Shown here piece after piece: positions 9,064 through 18,734 of a stretch of DNA of 64,000 bases. Under the pieces are notes generated by a model that was given only the letters and a program-made list of their open reading frames with translations, was not told the origin of the DNA and made no database searches. The position numbers and the translations under genes are program-made. The number at the start of each line of letters is the position of its first letter. Position 1 is the stretch's first letter. The DNA comes from Flavobacterium sp. SH_e (lineage in GTDB: Bacteria > Bacteroidota > Bacteroidia > Flavobacteriales > Flavobacteriaceae). The stretch spans positions 380,680 to 444,679 of the forward strand of contig NZ_JAOVZN010000003.1 in assembly GCF_025717045.1 (NCBI RefSeq), in the 5' to 3' direction.

Positions 9064-10419
9064 TTAAGGTTTCGAAACCGCTGTAGGCACACTCGCTCTT
9101 TGCCCAATAAAAACATCTGTCATTAGAACATTTTCAGCATTTTCATTTGACAAAGCATTTTTAGCCGATTTAATCTCAATGTTTTTCAAAGTGATATTTC
9201 GGATTTTTTTGTCCGGAAATCCCTGAATTACAATACCAGATTCTGATGCTTTATTACAGGTAATATTTGAAAAATATACATTTGATATATCCGATTGATA
9301 CCCTTTTCCTTCTCCGTGATAATTAGCCGTAATATACAAGCAATCTTCTACTTCGTCCAATTGAATATTTCGAACAAATATATTTTTAATAAATCCTCCT
9401 CGATCTGCATTGGTTTTTAAATAAATTCCTCTTTTTAAATATCCAGCTGTTTTACAATTTTCAACAAAAACATTCTGCACACCTGCTGACATTTCGCTGC
9501 CAATTACAATTCCGTGCAGTCCTTTAAAATTACAATTTCTAATAACAATGTTTTGACTTGGTATTGCTGTATTTGCTCTACCTTCGTGATCTCTTCCTGC
9601 TTTTATAGCAACATTGTCATCTCCATTATCAAAAGTTACATTTTCAATTAAAACATCTTTTGCATATTCAGGATCAATTCCGTCATTGTTATGGTTTAAT
9701 GATTTGTAACTTATTCCTCTAACGGTTATACTTTCTGATTTTAAAAAATGAAGACACCAAAACGGTGAATTTTCTATTCGAACATTTTCAACCAAAACGT
9801 TTTTGCAGTTTAGAAACTGAATCATCTGAGGTCTTAAAAAATAAGCTTCTCCAAATTTTCTTTCGTTTAATGGAACGTTATTGTGATTCATTTCACGGCT
9901 GCGGTTTTTACCTTCATTTTCTTTTGCTTTAAAGGTCTTCCAGATTTTTCCTCCTTCTCCATCAATCGTTCCTTCGCCAGAAATGGCTATATTGGTGCAA
10001 TTATTAGCGTAAATAAGTGGGCTGTAATTATAAAGCATTGTTCCTTCCCAACTGGTTAAAACCATTGGAAGATAGTCTTTTGGATTATCGCTAAACTTTA
10101 TTTTTGCTCCTTTTTCAATTTTTAAATTTACATTGCTTACAAAATGAATTGGCCCGTTAATTTTATAAATACCTTTTGGAACAATAATAGTTCCTCCGTT
10201 ATTCTTTTTACATAAAGCCATTGCTTTATCAAAGACCTTTTTATTGTCTGTAATTGAATCTCCTTTTGCTCCCAAATTCAAAATATTTATTTGATAAGAA
10301 GGAATTACAGGAAGCTGAATTCTTTTTACAATAGAATCTACTTTAGCTGAAGGAAAATCATTGTTTTGTGAAAATGAAGCCCATGAAAGAAATAGTAGAA
10401 GTAGATATTTAAGATTCAT
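9064..10419 (-). CDS. GH28 polygalacturonase-family glycoside hydrolase
   Basis: 451 aa with a signal peptide. It is a right-handed beta-helix protein starting with the pectate-lyase-3-like segment INILNLGAKGDSITDNKKVF. GH28 catalytic blocks are present in order: NNDGIDPEY, NGDDNVAIKAGRD, GLHGIVIGSEMSAG and RGIYLKTNADRGG. These supply the three catalytic aspartates, the His-Gly block and the substrate-binding lysine (usually in an RIK motif). The enzyme would hydrolyse galacturonosyl bonds, endo or exo, in homogalacturonan or rhamnogalacturonan. It lies 49 bp after the PL10-CE8 gene in the same block. It is homologous to 18735-20177 but clearly diverged. Confidence 0.92.
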   Translation of the reverse strand: MNLKYLLLLFLSWASFSQNNDFPSAKVDSIVKRIQLPVIPSYQINILNLGAKGDSITDNKKVFDKAMALCKKNNGGTIIVPKGIYKINGPIHFVSNVNLKIEKGAKIKFSDNPKDYLPMVLTSWEGTMLYNYSPLIYANNCTNIAISGEGTIDGEGGKIWKTFKAKENEGKNRSREMNHNNVPLNERKFGEAYFLRPQMIQFLNCKNVLVENVRIENSPFWCLHFLKSESITVRGISYKSLNHNNDGIDPEYAKDVLIENVTFDNGDDNVAIKAGRDHEGRANTAIPSQNIVIRNCNFKGLHGIVIGSEMSAGVQNVFVENCKTAGYLKRGIYLKTNADRGGFIKNIFVRNIQLDEVEDCLYITANYHGEGKGYQSDISNVYFSNITCNKASESGIVIQGFPDKKIRNITLKNIEIKSAKNALSNENAENVLMTDVFIGQRASVPTAVSKP

Positions 10420-10468
10420 GTTTTCTTATTTTTAATTTTCAGTCGCAGTTTTCAGTAGAAACTGAGAC

Positions 10469-12469
10469 TTATTTCAAGTACCAATTTACATTCTTATCTT
10501 TTAAAATATTTTCTATCGAATATTGACCAACTTCTTTTTTAGAAAGTTGATGCGCCCATTTTACTCTTTTTAATGGCTGAAAACCTTCACCAGTACAATT
10601 GTATTCGGCGTAAAAAGCTTTTTTTTCTGCTTCTGGTTTCGACCAATTTTCCCAGCCTTCTGGTTTAATCTGTTTTCCCATTTCACAATTAATGAAGACG
10701 GTTTTAGCATAAATACGCCACGGACGACCTAAATAAACCTCTTTCGCATCTGGATTTGCGGTTAGTTTACAACCTATAAAAACAAATCCGAATGGAGTTG
10801 CCTCTGGAGTTGAAGCTGCAGTAATGTATGAGCTTTTTATGCTGTGAATGGTACAATTTTCGAATAAAGCAGTTGCACCACCAAAAATAAAATCTGTAGT
10901 TCCCTCTATATAACAATCTTTAAAATATTGCTTTGCTTCTTTTCCAGACAAATACAACGTATCTTGATTTCCTAAAAGATTGCAGTTTGAAATCTTAGCG
11001 CGATTAGCGACAACTGATAATGCAATCGCTTGTCCGCGTTCTCCCGAAGTATTTTTGATGGTTAAATTTGAAGCTGTAAAATCATCACCTTCAACCAAAA
11101 CTGTATACGTATAAAAAGTGCTATTTCTTCCTAAGCCAATTTTCGAGAAATTATCATCAAAAGTAATGATGGTGTTTTCTTTGCTTTCGCCTTGTAAAAC
11201 TACATTTGTATTCCATTCTGGGACTCTCACTTTTTCATTGTAAATGCCGTTTTTTATAAATATCGTTACCTTCTCATACGGAAATGCTGGAGTTGCATAA
11301 ATTGCATCTTGAATTTTAGTAAAATCTCCTGAACCGTCCTGCGCAACCGTAATGTAAGTCACGTTTTTTTTTTCAGATGAACCTACTCTTGTTCCGTTTT
11401 TAACCGCCCAATCAGGAAACTTTTTTAAAACTTCTTGCGGAGCTTCAGAATACCACGAATAACCATTTCTTCTTTCTGAACCAATTTGATCCAAAGATTT
11501 TTTTCTAATTCCATCACGGTCGCAGAAAAATGGTTCATTGGTTTCCAAATCCATAAATCTTGCCCAAATTGGTGTTGCATTAGTTGCAGGAATCATCTTT
11601 TTATCTACAATTTTTCCCGCATCATTCAAGACTCTTTTCTCTTCTAAATTGGTGATTTTTGTTTTTTCAAACCATGCTACAGCACTTTTTACTGATGTAA
11701 CAATTTCTGGTGATGGTTTATCGATCGACATTAAAAGCAAAACAATTTTTGTCGATTCATATCCGCTTAAAGAAGCCAATTCAAAAGCTCTTGCATTTGC
11801 TGGAGCCAAAGTAACTTCGTCATGTTGCGCACACCATGCGGTTAAAATTCCATTTTGCTTGTATTGCGTTTTTAAAATACAGTCAACTCCTTTATCAAAG
11901 GCTTTTTTACATTTTTCGACAATTTCACTAGAAGGTTTTATGCTGTAATAATCCGTTTGATCGGCAACTGCTTTTATCACATTCATAATATTTACCATCG
12001 AATCGTCATTATAGGTAATATGCGTATAATACCCTTTTTTCAACGGATAAAATTGTGGCCATCCGCCGTTTGCATATTGTGCTTCAAGAAGATAATTCAA
12101 TCCTTTTAAGAAAGATGCTGCGTAACGTTCGTCTTTTACTTGAGCATACATTTTAGACATAAAAAGCATTTCCTGACAAGTTGCTCCGTTGTCTGTTGTT
12201 GTTTCTACAGCCGTTTTTTTAAGCGCAATTAAATCTTTCTTTTGCTTTTCTGTCAGTTCATCCTGCATTTGAATATTTTTTGGCCATCCGCCAATATCTC
12301 TTTGATAAAGTAAAACATTCTCTGCTATTTTTTTGGCTTCCGCCGAAGCAAACCAAGAAGCATCATTCTTACGAATAATTTCTGACCATCTTTTGTATGT
12401 ATTTTGAGCTTTTACAGCAAAACTGCAAAGACAGAAAAAAAGTATTATTTGTTTTTTTAACTGCATCAT
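10469..12469 (-). CDS. bifunctional PL10 pectate lyase - CE8 pectin methylesterase
   Basis: 666 aa with a signal peptide. Residues about 25-335 form a PL10 pectate lyase domain (GGWPKNIQM, TTDNGATCQEM, YANGGWPQFYPL, TYNDDSMVNIM). After a short linker, residues about 370-650 form a CE8 pectin methylesterase beta-helix with the catalytic blocks GNQDTLY, GTTDFIFGGA and YLGRPWR. The esterase would remove methyl groups to expose polygalacturonate, which the lyase then cleaves by beta-elimination to unsaturated oligogalacturonides. These are substrates for GH105 enzymes and eventually KduI/KduD. It is 7 bp from the upstream GH43 gene. Key residues of both domains appear intact. Confidence 0.93.
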   Translation of the reverse strand: MMQLKKQIILFFCLCSFAVKAQNTYKRWSEIIRKNDASWFASAEAKKIAENVLLYQRDIGGWPKNIQMQDELTEKQKKDLIALKKTAVETTTDNGATCQEMLFMSKMYAQVKDERYAASFLKGLNYLLEAQYANGGWPQFYPLKKGYYTHITYNDDSMVNIMNVIKAVADQTDYYSIKPSSEIVEKCKKAFDKGVDCILKTQYKQNGILTAWCAQHDEVTLAPANARAFELASLSGYESTKIVLLLMSIDKPSPEIVTSVKSAVAWFEKTKITNLEEKRVLNDAGKIVDKKMIPATNATPIWARFMDLETNEPFFCDRDGIRKKSLDQIGSERRNGYSWYSEAPQEVLKKFPDWAVKNGTRVGSSEKKNVTYITVAQDGSGDFTKIQDAIYATPAFPYEKVTIFIKNGIYNEKVRVPEWNTNVVLQGESKENTIITFDDNFSKIGLGRNSTFYTYTVLVEGDDFTASNLTIKNTSGERGQAIALSVVANRAKISNCNLLGNQDTLYLSGKEAKQYFKDCYIEGTTDFIFGGATALFENCTIHSIKSSYITAASTPEATPFGFVFIGCKLTANPDAKEVYLGRPWRIYAKTVFINCEMGKQIKPEGWENWSKPEAEKKAFYAEYNCTGEGFQPLKRVKWAHQLSKKEVGQYSIENILKDKNVNWYLK

Positions 12470-12476
12470 TTCCTTC

Positions 12477-14066
12477 TTATTTCGTTACTCTAAACCAATC
12501 TACTGCAACATTTCCAGAATCGTTTTTCACTTCTTCGCCCAAAGCAAAAAGTCCGACCTTGGCACCAATCCATTTTCCCTCTTTTGCAGTGAAATCACTT
12601 CCAATGGTTTGATAATTTTTATCATCTAAACTATAGAAGAAACTGCAAATTCCACCTATTTTAATTTGTACTCTTAGGTAAATAGTGCTGTTTTCTATTA
12701 AAATAGGTATTGTTTCTTTTTCTGAAACCGTTTTGTCAAAAGTTCCTGTTTTCTGGCTTAAATACAGTTTTCCATTATCATTTTTAAAAGACAAATAACT
12801 ATAATCTAATCCCATAACAATCAAACCCGTAGATTCCCCTTTTATTCTAGAATTAAAAGTCAGTTTTGTTGTTGCTGTAAATTCTTCAGCAGGAAATTTT
12901 TGAAGTAATAAATTTGGAGCATTAAAAATATTTTGAGTTGTTGTTGCACAAAATAAATTCAAGTATCCTAAACTTGTTGGAAATCCCCAATTGATTTGTT
13001 TATTGGCTTGCCATTGCCATTGTAAACCTAATTTTGGTGAATTAAATTCATCTGATTCTGCTGGAGTTTCTATTGGATATTTTTTACCGACATTTGGCTT
13101 TCTGAAAGTTGTAACCGGTTCTCCAACTCCATTATTATCAAAATCTTGTCCCATCACTGGCCAATCATTTACCCATTTCATTGGCTGTAAATGCACAATT
13201 CTTCCATAAGCTCCTTTATCTTGAAAATGAAAAAACCAATCTTCTCCCGTCTGCGTAGTGACCCAAGCACCTTGATGCGGTCCATTTATGTTTGTTGAAC
13301 CTTGTTCTAAAACCTTTTTCTTTTCATATGGCCCAAAAACATTTTTCGATCTTAAAACAGTCTGCCAACCAGTTGGAACTCCACCTGCAGGAGCAAAAAT
13401 GTAATAATAACCATTGCGCTTATAAAACTTTGGACCTTCAATTGTGCCTTCACTTTCATGTCCGTCAATCACCATTACTTCATCATGATTTACAATAGTT
13501 CCTTCAGGATTCATTGTACAAACTACCAACAAACTTTTAATCTGAGCGCGACTTCCGGCAAAAGCATGAACTAAATATGCTTTTCCATCATTATCCCAAA
13601 GTGGACTCGGATCTATCAATCCTTTTCCTTCTTTTACCAAAATCGGCGCAGACCAAGGTCCTTCGGCTTTTTTTGATTTAATCATATAAATTCCAAAATC
13701 GGGATCTGGGTAATAAATATAAAATTCATTATTGTGATAATTAATGCTTGGCGCCCAAACTCCATTTCCGTGCTGTACTCTATCGTAAGTTTCAAATGGA
13801 GGCTGTTTTGCTAAAGCATATCCAATAATTTTCCAGTTTACCAAATCTTTAGAATGCAAAATCGGCAAACCTGGAATACAGTTAAAAGAAGAAGCCGTCA
13901 TATAATAATCATCGCCTACGCGAACAACATCTGGATCTGAATAATCAGCATGAAGAATCGGATTTGTAAATGTTCCGTCTCTATTATCTGATACCCACGC
14001 TTGCGCGTTATTCTTCTGAAAACAAAAAATGGAAAGAAGAAAAAGGATGATTTTTATATTTTTCAT
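12477..14066 (-). CDS. GH43-family glycoside hydrolase (xylosidase/arabinofuranosidase type)
   Basis: 529 aa with a signal peptide. The N-terminal five-bladed propeller (about 30-330) has the GH43 residues in context: catalytic base in DYSDPDVVRVGDDYYM, the middle Asp in LIDPSPLWDNDGKAYLVHAF and the acid Glu in GTIEGPKFYKRNGYYYIF. Residues about 340-529 form a beta-sandwich of the beta-xylosidase C-terminal type. In a pectin locus the likely job is removal of arabinose, xylose or galactose from side chains; subfamily and substrate cannot be fixed from sequence reading. It is 144 bp downstream of the GH105 gene and 7 bp from the next gene. Confidence 0.88.
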   Translation of the reverse strand: MKNIKIILFLLSIFCFQKNNAQAWVSDNRDGTFTNPILHADYSDPDVVRVGDDYYMTASSFNCIPGLPILHSKDLVNWKIIGYALAKQPPFETYDRVQHGNGVWAPSINYHNNEFYIYYPDPDFGIYMIKSKKAEGPWSAPILVKEGKGLIDPSPLWDNDGKAYLVHAFAGSRAQIKSLLVVCTMNPEGTIVNHDEVMVIDGHESEGTIEGPKFYKRNGYYYIFAPAGGVPTGWQTVLRSKNVFGPYEKKKVLEQGSTNINGPHQGAWVTTQTGEDWFFHFQDKGAYGRIVHLQPMKWVNDWPVMGQDFDNNGVGEPVTTFRKPNVGKKYPIETPAESDEFNSPKLGLQWQWQANKQINWGFPTSLGYLNLFCATTTQNIFNAPNLLLQKFPAEEFTATTKLTFNSRIKGESTGLIVMGLDYSYLSFKNDNGKLYLSQKTGTFDKTVSEKETIPILIENSTIYLRVQIKIGGICSFFYSLDDKNYQTIGSDFTAKEGKWIGAKVGLFALGEEVKNDSGNVAVDWFRVTK

Positions 14067-14093
14067 TTTTGTACTGATTAACCCTTTTAGTTA

Positions 14094-14125
14094 AACCCAA
14101 CAGATTTTAAAAACCTGTCGGATTT
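14094..14125. repeat. palindromic intergenic hairpin
   Basis: AACCCAACAGATTTT and AAAACCTGTCGGATTT form an imperfect stem (with G-U pairs) in the 144-bp gap between the GH105 and GH43 genes. Just beside it (14147-14171) is a short CTTCGACTTCGCTCAGC phrase that also appears in degenerate form near 62190. Confidence 0.4.
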
Positions 14126-14210
14126 CTAACTTGCTTTTCTTTGCAATGCTTCGACTTCGCTCAGCAAGACAAACTATATAATTGATAATTAACAATTCAC
14201 AATTAATCAA

Positions 14211-15437
14211 TTATCTGTTTAGCTCAATCGCTGCCAAGATAAAAGGCCCTGTTGCTTTAGGATCGTTGTCTTTTTTTCTTTCGTTTACATAATATTCGTA
14301 AGATCCATCACGGTATGGATTTCCTCCTAAACCAGCAACTTGACAGCAGTTTGTTAGCGTGATTCCGCCATCTTCATCTACTTTTTTGATTAAAACTGTA
14401 GATAATCCATCAAAAGCTTTATTGGCTGCTTTTTTAAATTTAGATGGTAAGTATCCTTTGTTTGCACCTTTTGCAAAAGCATAAGAAAACATAGCAGATC
14501 CAGAAGCTTCTAAATAATTTCCTTTTTCACCGCCTTTATCTGTAACCTGATACCACAAACCTGATGGTTTATCTTGGAATTTAAGTATCGCTTCAGAAGC
14601 ATTATTTAAATATTGGATCAACTCTTTTCTCTTTGGATGATCTTTTGGCATATAATCTAAAACATCAACCAAAGCCATTACATACCAGCCTAAAGATCTT
14701 GACCAGAAGTTTGGTGAATTTCCTGTTTCTTTATTTGCCCAAGGCATTTGTTTGCTCTCATCCCAACCGTGATATAATAATCCCGTTTTTGGATCTGTAG
14801 CTTTAAGCTGAATTAATTCGAACTGTTTTGCGATATCGTCGAAGCTTTTTCCGTTTTCAAATTTAGCAGTGTATTCTGCATAGAATGGCTCTCCCATATA
14901 CAGACCATCTAGCCACATTTGGTTTGGATAAATTTGTTTGTGCCAAAATCCACCGCTTTGAGTTCTTGGCTGTTCTGAAAGCTGTTTACGAATTAATTGC
15001 ATCGCTTTTAAATACTTATCTTCTTTTGAATAGGCATAAACATCAAAAAGCAAACGCCCTGGTAATACCAAATCGATATTGAATTTATCAAATTCGTACG
15101 TATTAATACTTCCATCAGCTTGAACTAATTGATCTACATAACCTTTCACGTAAGCTTTGTATCTCGGATCTGGATTTTTCTTGTACAATTCTTCTATTGA
15201 ATGCAAAACTAAAGCATGAACATAATCCCACTTTGGCTTTTTAGCATCGTCAAGCATATACGATTCTGGATGACGTTTCATCAATGTAAGAGCCATTTTA
15301 TCAGACCATTTCAGGTTTTTCCCGATTACGATATCATTTTTTGCAGGCTCTTGAGAAGTTACTTTACAACTTGTAATGGTCATAACGCAAATCATCAAAA
15401 CCGACATAAAATAACTATGCTTTCTATTATTTTTCAT
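14211..15437 (-). CDS. GH105 unsaturated rhamnogalacturonyl/glucuronyl hydrolase, lipoprotein
   Basis: 408 aa. Lipoprotein signal with Cys24 after ...MTITS. The (alpha/alpha)6-barrel family GH105 is evident from GGFWHKQIYPNQMWLDGLYM, YHGWDESKQMPWA and FWSRSLGWYVMAL. The Asp in the MWLDGLYM block corresponds to the catalytic residue of YteR/YesR enzymes. It removes the 4,5-unsaturated galacturonic acid left by lyases at the non-reducing end of pectic oligosaccharides. The next gene upstream (15458-16681) is a paralog with the same blocks. The two genes are 20 bp apart and surely in one transcript. Confidence 0.92.
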   Translation of the reverse strand: MKNNRKHSYFMSVLMICVMTITSCKVTSQEPAKNDIVIGKNLKWSDKMALTLMKRHPESYMLDDAKKPKWDYVHALVLHSIEELYKKNPDPRYKAYVKGYVDQLVQADGSINTYEFDKFNIDLVLPGRLLFDVYAYSKEDKYLKAMQLIRKQLSEQPRTQSGGFWHKQIYPNQMWLDGLYMGEPFYAEYTAKFENGKSFDDIAKQFELIQLKATDPKTGLLYHGWDESKQMPWANKETGNSPNFWSRSLGWYVMALVDVLDYMPKDHPKRKELIQYLNNASEAILKFQDKPSGLWYQVTDKGGEKGNYLEASGSAMFSYAFAKGANKGYLPSKFKKAANKAFDGLSTVLIKKVDEDGGITLTNCCQVAGLGGNPYRDGSYEYYVNERKKDNDPKATGPFILAAIELNR

Positions 15438-15457
15438 TTCAAAATATTTAAATTCTA

Positions 15458-16681
15458 CTATTTTTCTAATTCAATTGCGGCCAATAAAAATGCTCCAAGA
15501 CCTATTGCGCCATTTTCTTTTGTTTTGGAAGACAGATAATAATTGTTTGTGCCATCTCTGAAAGGTTTTCCTCCTAAACCAACATTAGATGAAACATTCA
15601 AAATATTGATTTCTCCTTTTTTATCCACTTTCACAAACTCTTTAACAAAACTGTCAAATGATTTTTTAGCTGTTGTTTTATAGCTTGAAGACAAATACCC
15701 TTTATTGGCTCCTTTTGCAAAAGCATAAATAATCATTCCAGAAGCTGATGGTTCAACGTAATTTGCATACAATTCAGGCTTATCTGCTACTTGATACCAT
15801 AATCCAGATTCGCTTTTGTATTGGTTTACACTTTTTGAAATCTGTTCTAAATAGCTTACCAAAACTTTATACTTGGGATGAGATTTTGGGAAATAATCTA
15901 AAGTTTCAACCAGCGCCACCATATACCATCCAATACCGCGTCCCCAAATTGTTGGCGAAGTTCCCGTTTGTTTATCTGCCCAAGCAATCTCTTTACTTTC
16001 GTCCCAAGCTTGGTAAACCAAACCTGTTTTTTTATCTACAAAATGATTCTGAACTAATCCGAATTGTTTAGCAATATCATCTAAACTTTTTCCTTTTTCG
16101 TACTTAACCGTAAATTGCGCATAGAAAGGTTCTGCCATATACAAACCATCAATCCACATTTGGTTTGGGTAGATTTGTTTGTGCCAAAAACCTCCGCTTG
16201 GTGTTCTCGGCTGACTTTCTAATTGATTTCTCAGCTTTCCAATAATCTGTAAATAGCGCGAATCTTTCGTTTCATCATACAGATTAAAGAGCAATTTCCC
16301 TGGACTTAAATAATCGATATTGTATTCTTTTATATCGTATTTTTTAATATTTCCAATGCTGTCAATCATTCCATCAACATAATCTTTAATGTATTTCTGG
16401 TATTTTTTATCGTTTGTTTTTTGATATAATTTTTCAAAACCAGACAATACAAAACCCATTTTATAATCCCATTTTGGTCTGTCATTTCCGTCCAGTTGCC
16501 AAGCATTTGGATATTTATTTAAAATGGAAAGCGCTATACGCTCCGACCATTTTAAATCATATGAAATAACAGTGTTTTCGGAATCAGCTTGATTTTGAGC
16601 ATTGATTTTATTTCCAAAAAACAACAGTAAAATCAATGTCGCTTTAAAAAAATTGAACTTCGCAGAAAGAGATTTACGCAT
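15458..16681 (-). CDS. GH105 unsaturated uronyl hydrolase (paralog)
   Basis: 407 aa, signal peptide without a lipobox (cleavage near ...NKINAQ), so probably soluble in the periplasm, unlike its lipoprotein neighbour. The same family blocks are present: GGFWHKQIYPNQMWIDGLYM, YQAWDESKEIAWA, and IWGRGIGWYMVAL. Same-length tandem duplicates in one operon suggest split substrate preference (for example homogalacturonan versus rhamnogalacturonan products), which sequence alone cannot decide. It lies 12 bp downstream of the DUF4861 gene. Confidence 0.91.
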   Translation of the reverse strand: MRKSLSAKFNFFKATLILLLFFGNKINAQNQADSENTVISYDLKWSERIALSILNKYPNAWQLDGNDRPKWDYKMGFVLSGFEKLYQKTNDKKYQKYIKDYVDGMIDSIGNIKKYDIKEYNIDYLSPGKLLFNLYDETKDSRYLQIIGKLRNQLESQPRTPSGGFWHKQIYPNQMWIDGLYMAEPFYAQFTVKYEKGKSLDDIAKQFGLVQNHFVDKKTGLVYQAWDESKEIAWADKQTGTSPTIWGRGIGWYMVALVETLDYFPKSHPKYKVLVSYLEQISKSVNQYKSESGLWYQVADKPELYANYVEPSASGMIIYAFAKGANKGYLSSSYKTTAKKSFDSFVKEFVKVDKKGEINILNVSSNVGLGGKPFRDGTNNYYLSSKTKENGAIGLGAFLLAAIELEK

Positions 16682-16693
16682 AAAGATTACGTT

Positions 16694-17659
16694 TTACATT
16701 TTACCTTTTTTATTTAGCACTTCTAATTGTTTATCTAAATATTTAGCAAATTCTTCTTTTGTTTTAATTCCGTTAACTTCTTGTTCCCAAGCTCCTAAAA
16801 GGTAAAAAGTAACTGCTTTTGTGGTTGGTTTGAAAACTAAAAGATAATCTAAATCAGTATCTGCTACATTTTCGATACTACTAATTTCATAAAAAATTGC
16901 CATACCTAACTTATCTGGAACCAAAGATTGTTCTCCATAAGTTGCCAAATAGGCCCATTTTTTATTTTTACTTTCTTTTTTAAGAAGCTCAGCCGTTTTT
17001 TGTTTTACAATTCCAGTACAGATTCCTTTAATTGCTTGTGAAGCTTTAATAGTGTGCTGCGTATATAATTGATCTGGTTTTATCGTTAATTCTGAAATAA
17101 AATCAATTTTATCTGAAGCGGTTTTCCATCCATAATAATTCACTTTTACCACAGATTCATTCGATTTATTAGCAACTGTAGCAATAGTTGAGTCTACTTC
17201 ACGGAAGTGTAATTTTTCATTATTTAAATAACGATCTATAGAACCAATTCCGATTCCTTTTCCTGCTTTTAGAATATCGGCGCCCCAATCGCTCATATTG
17301 TGATACGAATCGAAACCATCTTGCCCAACTATCGGAAGAATATTTTCAGAAGTCTTTTTCCCGAAAATATCTATCGCATTTCTCCAATCTAAATACAAAC
17401 GATAGCCAATTCTGTTATTTTCCCATCCTGGCCCTTCATAACGAATATCAAAAGAGTGATCTGTATGCTCTGGAGCCAGTTTTAATCGGTCCACATTTTT
17501 AAAAACCGTTCCGCCTTTATACTTTCTGCCTTCCCATTTTCCGTCTGTTTTTGCAGATATTTCGGCATAAGTCTTATTGGTTTTAATATCGTATTTCTGC
17601 GCATTTACGGCAGTTAAACCCGCGAAAAATAAAATTGCTGTGGTGATTTTTGCTTTCAT
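16694..17659 (-). CDS. DUF4861-family secreted protein
   Basis: 321 aa with a signal peptide ending near ALTAVNA-type residues (about 20). The DUF4861 blocks are GPGWENNRIGYRLYLDWRN (77-94) and YHNMSDWGADI (119-129), matching those of 391-1674. The protein lacks that paralog's lipobox and its N-terminal extension. Invariant Trp, Glu, Arg, Tyr, Asp and His residues in these blocks look like an active or binding site. Its position between a GH105 gene (12 bp) and an alpha/beta hydrolase gene (12 bp) in a pectin operon points to a part in pectic oligosaccharide processing; the reaction is unknown. Confidence 0.82.
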   Translation of the reverse strand: MKAKITTAILFFAGLTAVNAQKYDIKTNKTYAEISAKTDGKWEGRKYKGGTVFKNVDRLKLAPEHTDHSFDIRYEGPGWENNRIGYRLYLDWRNAIDIFGKKTSENILPIVGQDGFDSYHNMSDWGADILKAGKGIGIGSIDRYLNNEKLHFREVDSTIATVANKSNESVVKVNYYGWKTASDKIDFISELTIKPDQLYTQHTIKASQAIKGICTGIVKQKTAELLKKESKNKKWAYLATYGEQSLVPDKLGMAIFYEISSIENVADTDLDYLLVFKPTTKAVTFYLLGAWEQEVNGIKTKEEFAKYLDKQLEVLNKKGKM

Positions 17660-17671
17660 TTGTATTCTAAA

Positions 17672-18607
17672 TTATTTAAAAATTTTATCTAAAAATCGTA
17701 CGCTGTACGAAATTGTCTGTCCAAACCAAGGTTCGTAAAACCAAAATGAATGAGGCGAATCTGGAAAAGTCTGCACTTCATTGTAAATTTTATTCTCATT
17801 CAAAATCTTGATCATATCGTCTCTTCCAGCATGAAATCTTGGAATACTGCTGCAGATATACAAAACTGGCGGCGTATTTTTATCGGTATGATTTAGCGCC
17901 GAAGCGTTTTTCCAGTTATCAGGAATTTCATCTGATTTTCCTCCAAGCCAAAAAGCAGCCATATCTCCTTCTGATGATTCTGGATGTTTGAATGCTAAAA
18001 CTCCGTCTACATCAATAATCGCATTTACTTTTGATGAAGATTTACTTTTAAAAGAAGGATCTTCGAAAAGAGAATTATTATTTGTCGTTCCTATTAAAGT
18101 TGCCATTTGTCCGCCAGAAGAACAGCCTAAAACCGCTATTTTATTAACATCGACATTAAATTTTGCGGCATTGTCTTTAATAAATTTTATAGCATTTTTT
18201 ACATCTATAACTCCCGTTGGATATTTTGCTTCCAATGACAATCTGTATTCAATTGAGAAACACGAATATCCTTTTGCCGCAATTTCTTTTCCCATAAACT
18301 GCATCTGATTTTTATTTCCAGATCTCCAGCCTCCGCCGTGAATCAATATTACAGCAGGATTTTTTTTCTTTTTGGTATTAATGAAAGCATCAAAATGTAA
18401 AATCCTATCTTGTTCTTGATTGTAAACCAAATCGAAGCTTTCTTTAACATCTGGATTTGGCTTAATTTCTGGAATTGTGATGAACGGATATTTCTTAACT
18501 AATTTCGTAAAAGTACTTTTGATTGTATACGATGTATCAACCTTATATTGCTGGCTGTGAACCGCAATCACATTCAAAAACACTATTAAAATTAATTTAT
18601 TTCTCAT
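17672..18607 (-). CDS. secreted alpha/beta hydrolase, carbohydrate-esterase-like
   Basis: 311 aa with a signal peptide. The oxyanion block is HGGGW (90-94) and the nucleophile elbow GCSSGG has Ser163; an acid/His pair is supplied near the end (DSPHSFWF). This is the BD-FAE/carboxylesterase-like group often found in polysaccharide loci, acting on acetyl or feruloyl esters. In this operon a pectin or side-chain acetyl or feruloyl esterase is the best guess. The gene follows the operon-leading GH28 gene after 127 bp; that gap contains a hairpin (18632-18661). Confidence 0.8.
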   Translation of the reverse strand: MRNKLILIVFLNVIAVHSQQYKVDTSYTIKSTFTKLVKKYPFITIPEIKPNPDVKESFDLVYNQEQDRILHFDAFINTKKKKNPAVILIHGGGWRSGNKNQMQFMGKEIAAKGYSCFSIEYRLSLEAKYPTGVIDVKNAIKFIKDNAAKFNVDVNKIAVLGCSSGGQMATLIGTTNNNSLFEDPSFKSKSSSKVNAIIDVDGVLAFKHPESSEGDMAAFWLGGKSDEIPDNWKNASALNHTDKNTPPVLYICSSIPRFHAGRDDMIKILNENKIYNEVQTFPDSPHSFWFYEPWFGQTISYSVRFLDKIFK

Positions 18608-18631
18608 TTCATTTCTGACTTTTCAGTTAAG

Positions 18632-18661
18632 AAAGGAGTCCAACATTTGCCAAACTCCTTT
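18632..18661. other. hairpin between the first two genes of the pectinase operon
   Basis: AAAGGAGT (18632-18639) pairs with ACTCCTTT (18654-18661). The transcript is read on the minus strand, where no long U run follows, so partial attenuation or mRNA stabilisation is more likely than full termination. Confidence 0.3.
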
Positions 18662-18734
18662 TTAACTCCTTCAAAAAACAAATTATCTCAAAAATTAATC
18701 AAATTACTAATTACCAATACTTTGAAGACAATTA

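Noticed and set aside
11538..11948. Plus-strand 136-codon frame opposite the PL10-CE8 gene
   Set aside because: It is antisense to a well-supported enzyme domain and has no family pattern.
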